Counted from the stretch's first letter, positions 21,193 to 30,323 are shown. The stretch is DNA of 64,000 bases from Opitutia bacterium (GCA_947453695.1 CANGHW010000003.1:56935-120934), one strand, 5' to 3'. A program made the numbers and translations. Notes: generated by a model not told the origin, from the letters alone.

Positions 21193-22026
21193 ATGCTCCG
21201 TCTCTTCTCCACCCCGACCGGCCTCGTCATTGAAAACAACGGCACCCATTTCGCTGCCCCCACCTCGCTGACCTTCGACGCCCTTTTCACGTCCGCCGAT
21301 CCACATGCCCTCCTCCACGGCGCGCTCGCGAATGCCACTCCGACCGCCATCCCGACACCGGCCTCGCTGCTTGCCCCGATCCGCTCGCAAGAGGTCTGGG
21401 CTGCTGGCGTCACCTACTACCGCAGCCGCACGGCCCGCATGGCCGAATCGAAAGACTCCGGCGGCGGCACCTTCTACGACAAAGTCTACGAAGCCGACCG
21501 CCCCGAGATCTTTTTCAAGGCCACGCCGCACCGCGTCGCCGCGCCCGGCACTGGCGTGCGCATTCGCTCCGATTCCAAATGGAACGTCCCCGAGCCCGAG
21601 CTCACGCTCGCGATCAACGCTGCCGGTAAAATCTTCGGCTACACGCTCGGCAATGATATGAGCTCGCGCGACATTGAGGGTGAAAACCCCCTCTATCTCC
21701 CGCAGGCCAAGGTCTACGACCGCAGCGCAGCCCTCGGCCCCTGCCTGGTGGTCACAGATACGCTGCCCACTCCCGACGCCGTTATTGCCATCGAAATACG
21801 CCGCGCCGGCACCACGGCTTTCGCCGGTGAGACCACCGTCGGCCAGATCAAGCGCCCCCTCCCCTCGCTCGCCGCGTGGCTCTATAAAGACAACGCGTTC
21901 CCTGCGGGCGCCTACCTCATGACCGGCACCGGCACCGTCCCGCCCGACTCGTTCACGCTCCAGCCCGGCGACGAAATCCGCATCACGCTCGCACCGGTCG
22001 GCACACTCGTGAACTACGTCTTGTAG
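21193..22026 (+). CDS. Fumarylacetoacetate-hydrolase-family protein, candidate 2-keto-3-deoxy-pentonate dehydratase
   Basis: 277 residues. Metal-site signature EPELT (Glu134 and Glu136) and the following GNDMSSRDIEG block with its Asp are those of the FAH family, which uses a divalent metal to act on 2-keto acids. The motif NPLYLPQAK is shared by sugar-acid dehydratase members. Neighbours are a YjhG-type sugar-acid dehydratase and a ketoglutarate-semialdehyde-type dehydrogenase, so the probable reaction is removal of water from 2-keto-3-deoxy-pentonate to give 2-oxoglutarate semialdehyde (the XylX-type step). A diketo-acid hydrolase role is the alternative. Cytoplasmic, no signal peptide. Confidence 0.85.
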   Translation: MLRLFSTPTGLVIENNGTHFAAPTSLTFDALFTSADPHALLHGALANATPTAIPTPASLLAPIRSQEVWAAGVTYYRSRTARMAESKDSGGGTFYDKVYEADRPEIFFKATPHRVAAPGTGVRIRSDSKWNVPEPELTLAINAAGKIFGYTLGNDMSSRDIEGENPLYLPQAKVYDRSAALGPCLVVTDTLPTPDAVIAIEIRRAGTTAFAGETTVGQIKRPLPSLAAWLYKDNAFPAGAYLMTGTGTVPPDSFTLQPGDEIRITLAPVGTLVNYVL

Positions 22027-22315
22027 CGCGCGACCGCCGCACGGCCGACGGACCGTGTCATAATCTCAGGAAAAAAGAGGTGGTCAGCCTAATTGGCCAC
22101 CAAGTCTGCCAGGATGTGCGGATGAATCCGTCCATCTGCACCCGCCCCGTCCCCTCTTGGCCGCACCAAGGCTGGTGCCATGCAGCGGCCATCGACCTCG
22201 AAGCCAACTCGAACCGTGAACGAAGGATGATCCGGCCCGCAGGCTAGCGCGGAGCCCGTCATCCCCAATTCTCACCCTCGTTCCACGCTCCCGCCGCCGG
22301 CTCCACGCCCCCGCC

Positions 22316-22690
22316 ATGCCCATCGTTCTCCTCCATCCCATGTTCACCGCGATCCGCGGCCGCGTCGGCGACGTCGTCTTCAAGACCTACCGAGACAAAG
22401 TCGTCGTTACGCGCGTTCCCTGCTTCGCCCACGTCACCGCCAGTCCGGCGCAACGCGCGCGCCGCGATCGCCTGAAAGAGGCCACCGCCTTCGCCCAGCG
22501 CATCTATGCCAATCCCAGCGCCAAAGCCTGCTATCTAAGTGCTGCAAAACCGCTGCGCCGGCAGGCCTTCCGCCTCGCCGTATCAGACTATCTCCGTTCC
22601 GCGTCCTGTCGGGAGGCCGCCGCCCGCATGGCCGCCGCCACCGCGATTTCCCGCCCGCCCATCATCGACCCGGCGCCCACTCCCGCGAAA
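22316..22690 (+). CDS. Small unknown protein; frame stays open into the aldehyde dehydrogenase gene
   Basis: The ATG at 22316 starts a convincing small protein: about 95 basic, ordered residues (IRGRVGDVVFKTYRDKVVV, TASPAQRARRDRLKEA, FRLAVSDYLRS) that resemble short hypothetical proteins I have seen in Opitutaceae, with no named domain. After about residue 98 it turns Pro/Arg-rich and shadow-like. The frame does not meet a stop until 23470, deep inside the dehydrogenase gene in another phase. The end given here is only where plausible coding ends, not a stop codon. Either the stop was lost, or there is a frameshift; one alternative frame does close with TAA at 22757, just before the dehydrogenase ATG. 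Confidence 0.5.
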
Positions 22691-22767
22691 CGCCCCACCA
22701 ACTCCCCGCGCCCGCCAGCAAAGAATCTCTTCGCCCCGATCATCACAACGCCCATAACACCACCGCG

Positions 22768-24228
22768 ATGCCCTCCACCCCCGACGCCACGCCCGCCGAA
22801 ATCTCCGCCGCCGTCACGCGCGCTGCTGCGGCTGCCCCCGCCTTCGCCGCCCTCGCCCCCGCGACCCGCGCCGCGTTTCTCGAAAAAATCGCCGACGAAC
22901 TCCTCGCCCTCGGCGACGCGCTCCTCGAGACCGCCCAGCGCGAGTCCAACCTCCCGCGCGCCCGCCTCGAGGGCGAACGCGGCCGCACCATGGGCCAGCT
23001 CCGCCTTTTCGCCGCCGTCGTGCGCGACGGCTCTTGGGTCGATGCCCGCGTCGATCCCGCCCTGCCCGACCGCAAGCCCCTCCCGCGCCCCGACGTCCGC
23101 CGCGCGCTCCAACCCATCGGCCCCGTCGCGGTCTTCGGCGCCAGCAACTTCCCCCTCGCCTTCTCTGTCGCCGGGGGCGACACCGCCTCGGCCCTTGCCG
23201 CGGGCAATCCCGTCATCGTCAAAGCCCACCCCGCGCACCCCGCCACCAGCGACCTCGCCGCTGCTGCGATCACCCGCGCCGTCGCCGCGTGCGGCCTGCC
23301 CGCCGGCGTCTTCTCGCTCGTCCACGGCGCTTCGCCCGAGGTCAGCCTCGCCTTGGTGCGCGCACCGCAACTCGCCGCTGTCGGCTTCACCGGCTCCGCC
23401 CGCGCCGGCCGCGCGCTCTTCGATGCCGCCGCCGCCCGCCCCTCGCCCATCCCGGTGTTCTCCGAGATGAGCAGCGCCAACCCCGTCTTCGTCCTACCGG
23501 CAGCCCTACGTGAGCGCGGCACGCAAATCGCCGAGGGCCTCGTCGCCTCCTTCACGCTTGGCGTCGGCCAGTTCTGCACGAAACCCGGCCTCGTCTTCGG
23601 CATCGCCTCACCCGAATGGACTGCCATCGCCGACACCGTTGCCACCCGCGCCCGCGCCGCCACGGCTGCGCCGATGCTCCATACCGGTATCTCCGAGAGC
23701 TTCACCCGCGGCGTCGCCGCCGTGAGCAACGTCGAATGGCTCTCGACCACGCCCGCCGCCGCGCACGTCGCGCGCACCGACGCCGCAACGTTCCTCGCCC
23801 ACCCCGAACTCGCCCACGAACTCTTCGGCCCGTTCACGCTCCTCGTCACCGCGCGCGACGCCGCCGAAATCCGCACCCTCGCCGCCTCGCTCGAAGGCCA
23901 GCTCACCGCCACGCTCCACGGCACGCCCGAAGACCTCACCGCCGCCGCCGACCTCGTCACACTCCTTGCCCAACGCGCCGGCCGCGTCCTCTGCAATGGC
24001 TTCCCCACCGGCGTCGAAGTCACGCACGCGATGCACCACGGCGGCCCCTACCCCGCGACGACCGACACCCGCTTCACTTCGGTCGGCACCGCCGCGATCT
24101 TCCGCTTCGCCCGCCCGGTGTGTTACCAAAACTTCCCCGACTCCCTGCTCCCCGATGCATTGAAAAACGCGAATCCGCTTGGGCTACTCCGCCTCGTGGA
24201 CGGGAAGCCAACAAGGGATGCTCTCTAA
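22768..24228 (+). CDS. Aldehyde dehydrogenase, 2-oxoglutarate-semialdehyde (2,5-dioxovalerate) type
   Basis: 486 residues. Features of the aldehyde dehydrogenase superfamily: Rossmann segment with GPVAVFGASNFPLAFS and KAHPAHP, general base Glu233 (in FSEMSS) and nucleophile Cys270 (in GQFCTKPG). The block FGASNFPLAFSVAGGDTASA is typical of NADP-dependent 2-oxoglutarate-semialdehyde dehydrogenases of the sugar-acid pathways. It would make 2-oxoglutarate from the product of the FAH-family enzyme upstream. No signal peptide. Its beginning overlaps the open frame of the small unknown ORF but its own start is ordinary. Confidence 0.9.
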   Translation: MPSTPDATPAEISAAVTRAAAAAPAFAALAPATRAAFLEKIADELLALGDALLETAQRESNLPRARLEGERGRTMGQLRLFAAVVRDGSWVDARVDPALPDRKPLPRPDVRRALQPIGPVAVFGASNFPLAFSVAGGDTASALAAGNPVIVKAHPAHPATSDLAAAAITRAVAACGLPAGVFSLVHGASPEVSLALVRAPQLAAVGFTGSARAGRALFDAAAARPSPIPVFSEMSSANPVFVLPAALRERGTQIAEGLVASFTLGVGQFCTKPGLVFGIASPEWTAIADTVATRARAATAAPMLHTGISESFTRGVAAVSNVEWLSTTPAAAHVARTDAATFLAHPELAHELFGPFTLLVTARDAAEIRTLAASLEGQLTATLHGTPEDLTAAADLVTLLAQRAGRVLCNGFPTGVEVTHAMHHGGPYPATTDTRFTSVGTAAIFRFARPVCYQNFPDSLLPDALKNANPLGLLRLVDGKPTRDAL

Positions 24229-24264
24229 ACTTGCGCCCCACCTTCACGATTCTAACTTCCCGCC

Positions 24265-24477
24265 ATGCCCGCCACCCTGCCCGAACTGCTTCGACTACCA
24301 AAGAAACGCCGTTTGGAAATCGCCGAACGTCTCTGGGCCTCGGTTGAGAGCGAATCGGAAACGCCAGTGCCCGCCACGCACCGTGCCATCCTAGACAAGC
24401 GCCTCGCATCTTATCGTGCAGGGAAATCGAAAGTAATCACCCACGCGGAATTGATGCGACGACTGCGTTCGTCGTGA
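24265..24477 (+). CDS. Antitoxin, addiction-module (unstable antitoxin) family
   Basis: 70 residues, matching the Unstab_antitox-type addiction module component: N-terminal LPELLRLPKKRRLEIAERLW helix, a short acidic loop (ESESETPVP), and a C-terminal basic helix (LDKRLASYRAGKSK). Such proteins bind and block RelE/ParE toxins and usually repress their own operon. The stop codon overlaps the GTG start of the toxin gene by four bases (GTGA), so the two are translationally coupled. It begins 36 bp after the dehydrogenase gene. Confidence 0.85.
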   Translation: MPATLPELLRLPKKRRLEIAERLWASVESESETPVPATHRAILDKRLASYRAGKSKVITHAELMRRLRSS

Positions 24478-24812
24478 GCGCCAAACCCGTAGTCGCCCTC
24501 TTCGAGGTCGAAGCGGACTTGGAATTCGCCAAGACTTACTATTCCTCATGGCAGACCAACGGGGCTGAGCGGCTGCTTGAAAAATACGATGAGACTGTCG
24601 GAGCAATTGAGCTGACCCCGGACGCCTACCCTCGGAAACATGGTGCCATCCAAAGGGCTATCCTGAGGCGTTCGTTCTACCTCGTGTATTTCATTCAGGA
24701 GTCCGACCGATCAGTCGTCTTGGCCGTGCTGGATGGCCGGAGATCACCCCGAGAAATTCGCCGACTCGTCGGCTTTCGCCGGTTGTTACCGCGCCCCGGC
24801 ACAGATGAATAG
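24474..24812 (+). CDS. RelE/ParE-family toxin
   Basis: 112 residues from a GTG overlapping the antitoxin stop. The sequence fits the RelE/ParE fold: helix [19 protein letters not shown], and strands with [12 protein letters not shown] and [13 protein letters not shown]. RelE members cut ribosome-bound mRNA and ParE members inhibit gyrase; which applies is not clear from sequence. Together with the antitoxin it forms a type II module placed inside the sugar-acid operon, 17 bp before the dehydratase ATG. This could either be a recent insertion or a stabiliser of the operon. Confidence 0.85.
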   Translation: MSAKPVVALFEVEADLEFAKTYYSSWQTNGAERLLEKYDETVGAIELTPDAYPRKHGAIQRAILRRSFYLVYFIQESDRSVVLAVLDGRRSPREIRRLVGFRRLLPRPGTDE

Positions 24813-24829
24813 CACACGGTAATTTCCCC

Positions 24830-26734
24830 ATGCCCTCCCTCTTCGACTCCCCCGACTCGATCTACACCCTACGCACCACCGCCGCCGGCCCCGCGGGCTC
24901 GCTCCCGCTCAACGCCGCGACACTCCCCGGCATGGCCAGCGGCGACCTCTTCGGCATGACGCAAAACGCCGGCATGGGCTGGTCGCCCGCCGCGCTGCTC
25001 GGGAAACAATTTCTCATTCTCTCCACGCAAGGCGGCATCCGCGCGCCCGACGGCTCGCCGGTCGCACTCGGCTACCACACCGGCCACTGGGAAGTCGGCC
25101 TGCTCATGGAGGAGGCGGCGCGCACGTTCACGGCGCACGGCGCGATTCCCTTCGCCGGCTACGTGAGCGATCCCTGCGACGGCCGCACCAACGGCACCGC
25201 CGGGATGCTCGACTCCCTCGCCTACCGCAACGATGCCGCCATCGTCTTCCGCCGCCTCATCCGCTCGCTTCCCACGCGCCGCGGCGTGCTCGGCGTCGCC
25301 ACCTGCGACAAGGGCCTCCCTGCGATGCTCCTCGCCCTCGCCGGCTCGCCCGACCTTCCGACTATTATCGTCCCCGGCGGCGTCACCCTCCTCGCCGAGG
25401 AAGCCGAAGACACCGGCAAGGTCCAAACGCTCGCCACACGTTTCGCCCGCGAGGAAATCACCCTCGAACACGCCGCCGAGATGGGCTGCAAGGCCTGCGG
25501 CTCGCCCGGCGGCGGCTGCCAATTCATGGGCACGGCCGCCACGAGCCAGGTCGTCGCCGAAGCCCTCGGCCTCACGCTCCCGCACGGTGCCCTCGCGCCC
25601 TCCGGCGCCGAGATCTGGCGCGACCTCGCCCGTCGCTCCGCCCTCGCCCTCCTAGAACTCGAAAAGGCCGGCACCACTACACGAGATCTCCTCTCCGCCG
25701 ATTCGATCCACAACGCCTTGGTCACGCACGCAGCGTTCGGCGGCTCCACCAATCTCACACTCCACATCCCCGCCATCGCGCACGCCGCCGGTCTCCCCCG
25801 CCCCACGGTCGACGACTGGGCGCGCATCAACCGCTCCGTCCCGCGCCTCGTCGACGTTCTCCCGAATGGCCCGAAGCACTACGCCACCGTGCAGGTCTTC
25901 CTCGCCGGCGGCGTGCCCGAGGTGATGCTCCACCTCCGCGACGCCGGTCTGCTCAAGCTCGATGCCCGCACCGTCACCGGCCTCACCCTCGGCGAAAATC
26001 TCGCCTGGTGGGAAACCTCCGAACGCCGCGCGCGCCTCCGCGCCAAGCTCACCACCCTCGACGGCATCGACCCTGACGACGTCATCATGTCGCCGACGCG
26101 CGCGCGCGAACGCGGCCTCACGAGCACGATCACGTTTCTCCGCGGCAATCTCGCCCCCGAAGGCGCACTCGTGAAGAGCACCGCCATCGCGCCCGACGTG
26201 ATCGGTGCCGACGGTGTCTACCTCCACGAAGGCCCCGCCCGCGTCTTCACGACCGAGGCCCGCGCCATCGCCGCACTCAAATCCGGTAGCGTGAAAGCCG
26301 GCGACACCATGGTCCTCATCGGCCTCGGCCCCGGCATCGGCATGCCCGAGACATACCAAATCACGTCCGCGCTCAAATACGTGAAGGAAGGCAAACGCAT
26401 CGCCCTCGTCACCGACGGCCGTTTTTCCGGCGTCTCCACCGGCGCCTGCCTCGGCCACGTGAGCCCCGAAGCGTGGGCCGGCGGCCCCATCGGCAAAGTC
26501 CGCAACGGCGACCTCATTCGCGTCCGCATCGACACTCGCAACCTCGAGGGCTCTGTCGATGTCCTCAACATCCCGGACGCCGAATTCGCCGCCCGCCCGA
26601 TGCACCCCGACCTCGCGATGGACCCACGCGTCCCCGCCGACACCCGCCTGTGGGCCGCACTGCAAAACGCCAGCGGCGGCCCCTGGGGCGGCTGCGTTTA
26701 CGACGTCGACGAGATCGTGAAACGCCTGAAATAG
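24830..26734 (+). CDS. yjhG: Sugar-acid dehydratase, YjhG/YagF family of IlvD/EDD (candidate D-xylonate dehydratase)
   Basis: 634 residues, the family's usual length. Cysteines expected to hold the Fe-S cluster and shape the active site are present: Cys116 ([10 protein letters not shown]), Cys159 ([10 protein letters not shown]), Cys220/Cys223/Cys230 ([14 protein letters not shown]). The start [18 protein letters not shown], the NAGMGWSP motif and the [13 protein letters not shown] motif near the end resemble E. coli YjhG/YagF, which dehydrate D-xylonate to 2-keto-3-deoxy-xylonate. It supplies the substrate for the FAH-family enzyme of the same cluster. Other aldonates (L-arabonate, D-galactonate) cannot be excluded. 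Confidence 0.9.
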   Translation: MPSLFDSPDSIYTLRTTAAGPAGSLPLNAATLPGMASGDLFGMTQNAGMGWSPAALLGKQFLILSTQGGIRAPDGSPVALGYHTGHWEVGLLMEEAARTFTAHGAIPFAGYVSDPCDGRTNGTAGMLDSLAYRNDAAIVFRRLIRSLPTRRGVLGVATCDKGLPAMLLALAGSPDLPTIIVPGGVTLLAEEAEDTGKVQTLATRFAREEITLEHAAEMGCKACGSPGGGCQFMGTAATSQVVAEALGLTLPHGALAPSGAEIWRDLARRSALALLELEKAGTTTRDLLSADSIHNALVTHAAFGGSTNLTLHIPAIAHAAGLPRPTVDDWARINRSVPRLVDVLPNGPKHYATVQVFLAGGVPEVMLHLRDAGLLKLDARTVTGLTLGENLAWWETSERRARLRAKLTTLDGIDPDDVIMSPTRARERGLTSTITFLRGNLAPEGALVKSTAIAPDVIGADGVYLHEGPARVFTTEARAIAALKSGSVKAGDTMVLIGLGPGIGMPETYQITSALKYVKEGKRIALVTDGRFSGVSTGACLGHVSPEAWAGGPIGKVRNGDLIRVRIDTRNLEGSVDVLNIPDAEFAARPMHPDLAMDPRVPADTRLWAALQNASGGPWGGCVYDVDEIVKRLK

Positions 26735-26813
26735 CACAGCAGTTCCTCCGATTCCCAAAGCCTTCACCCGTTTCTGCGCTCAACCGGCAACGTTCGCCTG
26801 CTACCTCGTCCCC

Positions 26814-27443
26814 ATGAAACGCCTTCTGCTCCTCACTCTCCTCACATTCTGCCGCGCCTTCGCCGGCGAGCCCGTGTCGCTCGACACTGCCATCGCCAAG
26901 GGTGACACCGTCGAGGTGCAGCGCCTGCTTGCTGCGCAACCCGAACTCATCCGCACGCCCGGCGCCGGGAAAATGCTCCCGCTCCATCAGGCCATTCTCC
27001 GCAAGAAGGCCGATATTGCTGTGCTGCTCCTGGAGCGCGGCGCCGACGTCAACGCCCCCGATCCCTCGCTCCGCACCCCGCTACATCTCGCCGTTGAGCG
27101 TAGCGACGCCGCGCTCGTCAAAACCCTCCTCGCCCGCCACGCCGAAACCACCGCCCGCGATCGCACCGGCTGGACCCCTCTCCATCACGCCGCGGCCAAG
27201 GACAAGCTCGAGCTCGCCCGTCTCCTCCTCGACGGTGGGGCCAAGCCCAATTTCCTCAGTGAGCTCGGCGGCACGCCGTTACACGAGGCCGCCGCCGGGG
27301 CCAGCGCCGCCATGGTGCAACTCCTCCTCGACCGGGGCACAGATCCCGCCATCCGCTCCAAGCCCGGCGTCACCGCTCTGGATCTCGCGCGCGAGTTCAA
27401 GAACGCCGCGGCTATCGCGGTTCTCGAAAAAGCACAGAAATAA
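26814..27443 (+). CDS. Exported ankyrin-repeat protein (209 aa)
   Basis: A signal peptide (MKRLLLLTLLTFCRAFAG) is followed by about five ankyrin repeats from residue 22 to the end, for instance TPLHLAVERSDAALVKTLLA, TPLHHAAAKDKLELARLLLD and TPLHEAAAGASAAMVQLLLD. Ankyrin repeats bind other proteins. It ends the plus-strand island and faces the phosphatase gene tail-to-tail, 48 bp apart. Its link to the sugar-acid genes is only by position, with a 79-bp gap. Confidence 0.9.
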   Translation: MKRLLLLTLLTFCRAFAGEPVSLDTAIAKGDTVEVQRLLAAQPELIRTPGAGKMLPLHQAILRKKADIAVLLLERGADVNAPDPSLRTPLHLAVERSDAALVKTLLARHAETTARDRTGWTPLHHAAAKDKLELARLLLDGGAKPNFLSELGGTPLHEAAAGASAAMVQLLLDRGTDPAIRSKPGVTALDLAREFKNAAAIAVLEKAQK

Positions 27444-27454
27444 TTCAGGTAACT

Positions 27455-27482
27455 GGCGGCGCGGCGCATTGGCGGCGCCGCC
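27455..27482. terminator. Candidate bidirectional terminator hairpin
   Basis: GC-rich 8-bp inverted repeat (27455-27462 and 27475-27482) with a 12-nt loop, in the 48-bp gap between convergent genes. No T-run follows on either strand, so the assignment is weak. Confidence 0.4.
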
Positions 27483-27491
27483 CGCCCAGAC

Positions 27492-29147
27492 TCACAGAAG
27501 CTTCTTCCCGTCGGCCACCGGCGGAAGGGTCACGCTGAGCAGCGCGGCCAGCGTCGGCGCGAGACTTTCCATCCCAACCGGCTCGGTGTGCACGCCACGC
27601 GCCACACCCGCGCCCCAAAACACGATCGGAACGTGTGTGTCGTAGTCGTAGGGCGTCGCGTGAGTCGAGCCGCTGGTCGGCTTAATCATGAAATACGGCT
27701 TGAGCACAAACACCACGTCGCGCCCGCGGGCCGCGTTGTAGCTTCGGCGTAGCATCGCCAGCACCTCATCACCCGCCGGCTCGGCCGCGAGAATTTCCTC
27801 CCGCGTGAAGGATGTGGCCACAGAGGGCACGGTCAGCAGGGCCGCTTTCACGACCGGGGCGACCGATGCAACCGCAAGTTTCTTCACCGCCAAGGCCGCC
27901 GGGCGCAGATGGTAGGAAAAGTTGTCACGCACAAACCACCGCTCGCCCGCGGGCAATTCACCGAAGGCCGTGTCCAGCGCCTTGTTGATGGCCGCATCAA
28001 GGTCGGCGGTTTTCACGCGTGCACCGCCACGGGTTACGTCACGTTCGGGCAGCGGCGCCACACCGTGGTCAGCCGTAAGCACGACTACGCAATGCGCGAG
28101 ACCGACTTCGCGGTCGATCTTGTCCAACAAGGCGGCGAGCACGCGATCCAACCGCAACATCGAGTCCATCACCTCGTGGCTGTCGGGCCCATAGTTATGG
28201 CCGATCGCATCGACTTGGGAAAAGCTCACGCCGAGCAGATCGATTCCCGCGTGCCGTCCCAGCTGTTCCTCTCCAATTGCACGCTGCACGAATTCGCCCA
28301 ATGCCTCCGTGCTGAAGGGTGAATTTTCGTAGGCCGTGAGAAAGGCCGCCGAGGTCGCGCCTCCTGCCGCCGACATCCGCTTGGGAAACACCTTGGTAAA
28401 ACCACTGCCCTCATACTCGCCCGCCGCATCGTCGGGTCCCTGGACTTTCTCGTAGATTTCCGGCGCGAGCAACCGATCCCAAATTTTCCCGAACGCGCCC
28501 TGCGCCCGTTTCTCCTCGTTGAAGGCCACGACCCAAGCCGGCAACTCTGTCCGGTAGTGACGGGAGGTGACAAATTTCCCGGCCTCATCCCAATACGCCG
28601 AGTCACCCAATTTTCCGCCGAGCAAAATCGCCGCACGATCCTTGTTCGACGCGGTAAACACTTTGGCTTTGTCGCCGTAACGTTGCTTGAGCGCATCACC
28701 TACCGTGGTCGCCGAAAAATTCCCGGGGGACCGACCCGTCTTCGCCGGATTGGCCGCCGCGACCGGCCCCAGCTCCGCCGGGTTGATGCCCACCAACGGC
28801 GAATCGCGATCCTCGACTGAATTCACCTGTTCCCACGTAGCGCGGTCGAGCCAATCGTTGCCGATGACGCCGTGGACGTTGGCGTGGACGCCACTGAGCA
28901 TGAGCGCATGGCCGGGGGCCGTGTGCGTCACCGCGTGGCGGTAATGTGCGTTCCGGAAATCTGCTCCGCCTTCGAGCAGGCGCTTAAATCCGCCTTCGCC
29001 AAAATAGGGCCGAAAGCGCACCAGGTAGTCGGCGCGTAGTTGGTCGACTGCGATCACCACCGCGAGTTTTGGCGGCACAGCCTCCGCCGCGCGAGCGACG
29101 GAACAGGCGAGCAGGACAAAACCGAAGGAGAGAGAGCGCGTGATCAC
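27492..29147 (-). CDS. PafA-like alkaline phosphatase / phosphodiesterase, exported
   Basis: Alkaline-phosphatase-superfamily enzyme: Asp35 metal site in VIAVDQLRADY, nucleophile Thr region THTAPGHALML, and the PafA-type Lys/Arg pair in ASNKDRAAILLGG. Later metal ligands are in QVDAIGHNYGP and LTADHGVAPLP. It removes phosphate from monoesters outside the cytoplasm. The longest frame begins with a TTG at 29219; a GTG at 29147 gives the cleanest signal peptide (MITRSLSFGFVLLACSVARA), though GTG at 29177 has a GGCGAG box nine bases upstream and is a real alternative. About 551 residues. It is the last minus-strand gene before the convergent ankyrin gene. Confidence 0.85.
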   Translation of the reverse strand: MITRSLSFGFVLLACSVARAAEAVPPKLAVVIAVDQLRADYLVRFRPYFGEGGFKRLLEGGADFRNAHYRHAVTHTAPGHALMLSGVHANVHGVIGNDWLDRATWEQVNSVEDRDSPLVGINPAELGPVAAANPAKTGRSPGNFSATTVGDALKQRYGDKAKVFTASNKDRAAILLGGKLGDSAYWDEAGKFVTSRHYRTELPAWVVAFNEEKRAQGAFGKIWDRLLAPEIYEKVQGPDDAAGEYEGSGFTKVFPKRMSAAGGATSAAFLTAYENSPFSTEALGEFVQRAIGEEQLGRHAGIDLLGVSFSQVDAIGHNYGPDSHEVMDSMLRLDRVLAALLDKIDREVGLAHCVVVLTADHGVAPLPERDVTRGGARVKTADLDAAINKALDTAFGELPAGERWFVRDNFSYHLRPAALAVKKLAVASVAPVVKAALLTVPSVATSFTREEILAAEPAGDEVLAMLRRSYNAARGRDVVFVLKPYFMIKPTSGSTHATPYDYDTHVPIVFWGAGVARGVHTEPVGMESLAPTLAALLSVTLPPVADGKKLL

Positions 29148-29210
29148 GTGAGGGAGAAACAGGGAGAGTGCGGGCACGAGACAAGTCTCGCCGAGCACAA
29201 AGACGAACGT

Positions 29211-29226
29211 GTGACGCAAATGTCAC
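29211..29226. promoter_or_regulatory. Inverted repeat upstream of the phosphatase gene
   Basis: GTGAC-N6-GTCAC, a perfect 5-bp dyad with 6-nt spacer, lies about 64 bp upstream of the chosen start of the phosphatase gene. It could be an operator. The half-sites resemble a CRP/FNR-type box, but the spacing (GTGA-N8-TCAC) is two bases longer than for CRP, so no regulator is named. Confidence 0.3.
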
Positions 29227-29276
29227 GCCAACGTCGCACAGCGGAGGTCAACGAAGGCTTCACCGCTTCCCCGCCG

Positions 29277-30323
29277 CTACCATCGCTTCATCCACGCTTC
29301 CCAGCCCGGACCGTGATCTCCGCCGAGTTGCCTCACGCGCGACGAGGCTCGCACGGTCGCTTCCATCAGGTCCGCGATGACGTCACCGATATAGCCGAGC
29401 GCGCGGCGAAAATGCGCCTGCTCCGCAAGCTCAACCATCTGCGCATAGTTGAGTCCGGTGCTGCGGCGAATCGTTTCACTGCACTCCGGCTTGCCGTCGG
29501 CGCCGGGAGTGAGCGCTACGGCCGCGAGCTCGTCGCGCGCGTGTTGCGCGCACCATCGGCGGTTTTCGGCGAGGACGGCGCAGAGTAGCGGTTGGTGCGC
29601 CGGCTCCCAAAGGTCGGGAAACGCCGCCGCGAGCCGGCCGCGTTTTTCGGCAATGCGCATATAGTGGAGCTGCGCGGGCTCGACGGGCGTCGCGGCCAGA
29701 TCGGCGAGGAGCGCAGGCCAGTTGAGGTGAAATTCTTTGATCCCGATCTCGTGAAACGACACGAGATCCTGGATCTGACGGTTGCGCGGCGTGTATTTCC
29801 CGTCGAGCAGGTGCAGCTCAAGGCCAGCGCGCTGCGATTTGATCAGGCTGTCACCCACAACATGCACCATCCAGCCGAGCACGTAGGCGAGGGCGCGCTC
29901 GCTCGGTCCGAAAAAATCGAGCGTGTCTTCCAGCACCGCGGCGAAATACGTGTCGAGGCGATCCCACGGAATGGCATGATCGCGCTCGGCTTTGGGCCAA
30001 CCAAAGACGAGATGCGCGCGGCCGTAGAACTTCTCGTGAATCTCCGTCGGCCGGTAGCCGCGTCCATCGTGCTTCAGCACCCACGGCCGCACCGCGCCGC
30101 CAGTGAGCGGACTTTTTTCCAGCGGTGCCGTGCCGAAGCCCACTTCGCGCCCCGTATCGACGCACCAGGCCTCGGGCATGACCTGGATGTCGCTACCCAG
30201 ATAAGCGCCCGCGAGGAAGCTCGGGAAGTTGCGCGTCGCGATCGCCGCGAGACCCACGCCGCGGTGCGCGGCCGCTTTCGCGCCGAGCACCGCATAGAGC
30301 GAATGGCCGACGATCCCGCTCAT
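29277..30323 (-). CDS. Unknown protein resembling zinc-dependent phospholipase C / P1-nuclease fold
   Basis: 348 residues, no signal peptide. Not firmly recognised. It is rich in His, Asp and Trp: GHSLYAVL at the start, AYLGSDIQVMP, DHAIPWDR, and a helix with LGWMVHVVGDSL. The last has the H-x-x-x-D spacing, and the overall helical layout with an early His recalls zinc-dependent phospholipase C and S1/P1 nucleases, whose metal sites are made this way. This similarity is by eye only. Its ATG overlaps the stop of the upstream beta-lactamase-fold gene (ATGA, four bases), so it is translationally coupled and probably works with it. Confidence 0.6.
   Translation of the reverse strand: MSGIVGHSLYAVLGAKAAAHRGVGLAAIATRNFPSFLAGAYLGSDIQVMPEAWCVDTGREVGFGTAPLEKSPLTGGAVRPWVLKHDGRGYRPTEIHEKFYGRAHLVFGWPKAERDHAIPWDRLDTYFAAVLEDTLDFFGPSERALAYVLGWMVHVVGDSLIKSQRAGLELHLLDGKYTPRNRQIQDLVSFHEIGIKEFHLNWPALLADLAATPVEPAQLHYMRIAEKRGRLAAAFPDLWEPAHQPLLCAVLAENRRWCAQHARDELAAVALTPGADGKPECSETIRRSTGLNYAQMVELAEQAHFRRALGYIGDVIADLMEATVRASSRVRQLGGDHGPGWEAWMKRW

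Noticed and set aside
22079..22101. Hairpin (8-bp stem with one G-U pair) after the FAH-family gene
   Set aside because: The T-run is on the minus strand, where no gene ends here; on the plus strand there is no T-run, so it was not called a terminator.
29211..29226. CRP site
   Set aside because: Half-sites are similar but the GTGA to TCAC spacing is 8, not 6.
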